This document shows, piece after piece, positions 6,258 through 6,399 of a DNA stretch of 6,399 bases. The position numbers were made by a program, and so were the translations under genes. The stretch is from positions 1 through 6,399 of the forward strand of contig QAKS01000113.1 of assembly GCA_003343685.1 (NCBI GenBank), written 5' to 3'. Under the pieces are notes generated by a model. That model was not told the DNA's origin and ran no database searches. It worked only from the letters and a program-made list of their open reading frames with translations. Origin of the DNA: Clostridiales bacterium. Lineage in GTDB: Bacteria; Bacillota; Clostridia; Christensenellales; Christensenellaceae. Each line of letters opens with the position of its first letter. Position 1 is the first letter of the stretch.

Positions 6258-6399
6258 GCGCCCCATTTCTCCCATGCTATACTTAAATATACCCGCCGCA
6301 TCGCGTCATAAATCAGCTTTTTCAAAAAATAATCCGACCAATATCTGTGATCATCGGTGAGCTTGTCTCTATACTAAAAAAGCAGCCACAAACATGCAG
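6258..6399. other. Upstream region with no confident gene
   Basis: No full gene is supported here on either strand. Read on the minus strand, GGCTGC followed by six T residues (about 6388-6377) could be the 3' half of a terminator of an earlier gene whose other arm lies outside the window. A 39-codon stop-to-stop stretch (6373-6254 with its stop) has a protein-like composition but no supported start; it is treated as a finding. A short hydrophobic frame entering from the right edge ends at a TAG near 6371. Confidence 0.4.

Noticed and set aside
6371..6399. Complete rho-independent terminator at the right edge
   Set aside because: Only GGCTGC plus a T-run is visible; no matching 5' arm occurs inside the window.

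Overview
The window holds one compact operon, all on the minus strand and read from right to left, with almost no intergenic space. Strong AAGGAGG-type ribosome binding sites, a textbook sigma-A promoter, a leader terminator and clostridial-looking proteins suggest an anaerobic Firmicute of the class Clostridia, moderately GC-rich by eye. This taxonomic call is inference from style and gene content, not from a marker gene.

Layout in transcription order. (1) Positions 6399 to 6114 are non-coding: the edge of an upstream region, a promoter (TTGACA-17 nt-TATGAT, 6257 to 6229), and a leader of about 108 nt with an intrinsic terminator just before the first gene. An upstream leader segment can pair with the terminator's 5' arm, so this looks like an attenuator. 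(2) 6113-5859 encodes a free-standing TM1266-like small protein. (3) 5862-4852 encodes a FecCD/BtuC-type importer permease. (4) 4855-3770 encodes a FecE/BtuD-type ATPase carrying a second TM1266-like domain at its C-terminus. (5) 3773-2724 encodes a HydE-like radical SAM enzyme. (6) 2722-1955 encodes a NifH-like Fe protein. (7) 1961-633 and (8) 636 to beyond the left edge encode two different nitrogenase component-1-like subunits (a D/K-like pair). Four junctions are ATGA overlaps, one is a 7-nt overlap (ATGCTGA) and one has a single-base gap, so the genes are probably co-transcribed and translationally coupled.

How the genes may work together. The Fe protein retains its P-loop and both cluster cysteines, so it should deliver electrons in an ATP-dependent way to the D/K-like pair. 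The pair lacks recognisable FeMo-cofactor ligands and several canonical P-cluster cysteines, so this is a nitrogenase-like reductase rather than a nitrogen-fixing enzyme. Its substrate is unknown. The HydE-like enzyme, the iron-siderophore/haem/cobalamin-type importer and two TM1266-like domains (a family otherwise associated with [FeFe]-hydrogenase systems) suggest a pathway that imports a metal-bearing or tetrapyrrole-like molecule and reduces or rebuilds it, or that assembles a metallocofactor. I cannot match the set to a characterised pathway (nitrogen fixation, chlorophyll, coenzyme F430, methylthio-alkane reduction). I regard it as a candidate undescribed system; the function is inference.
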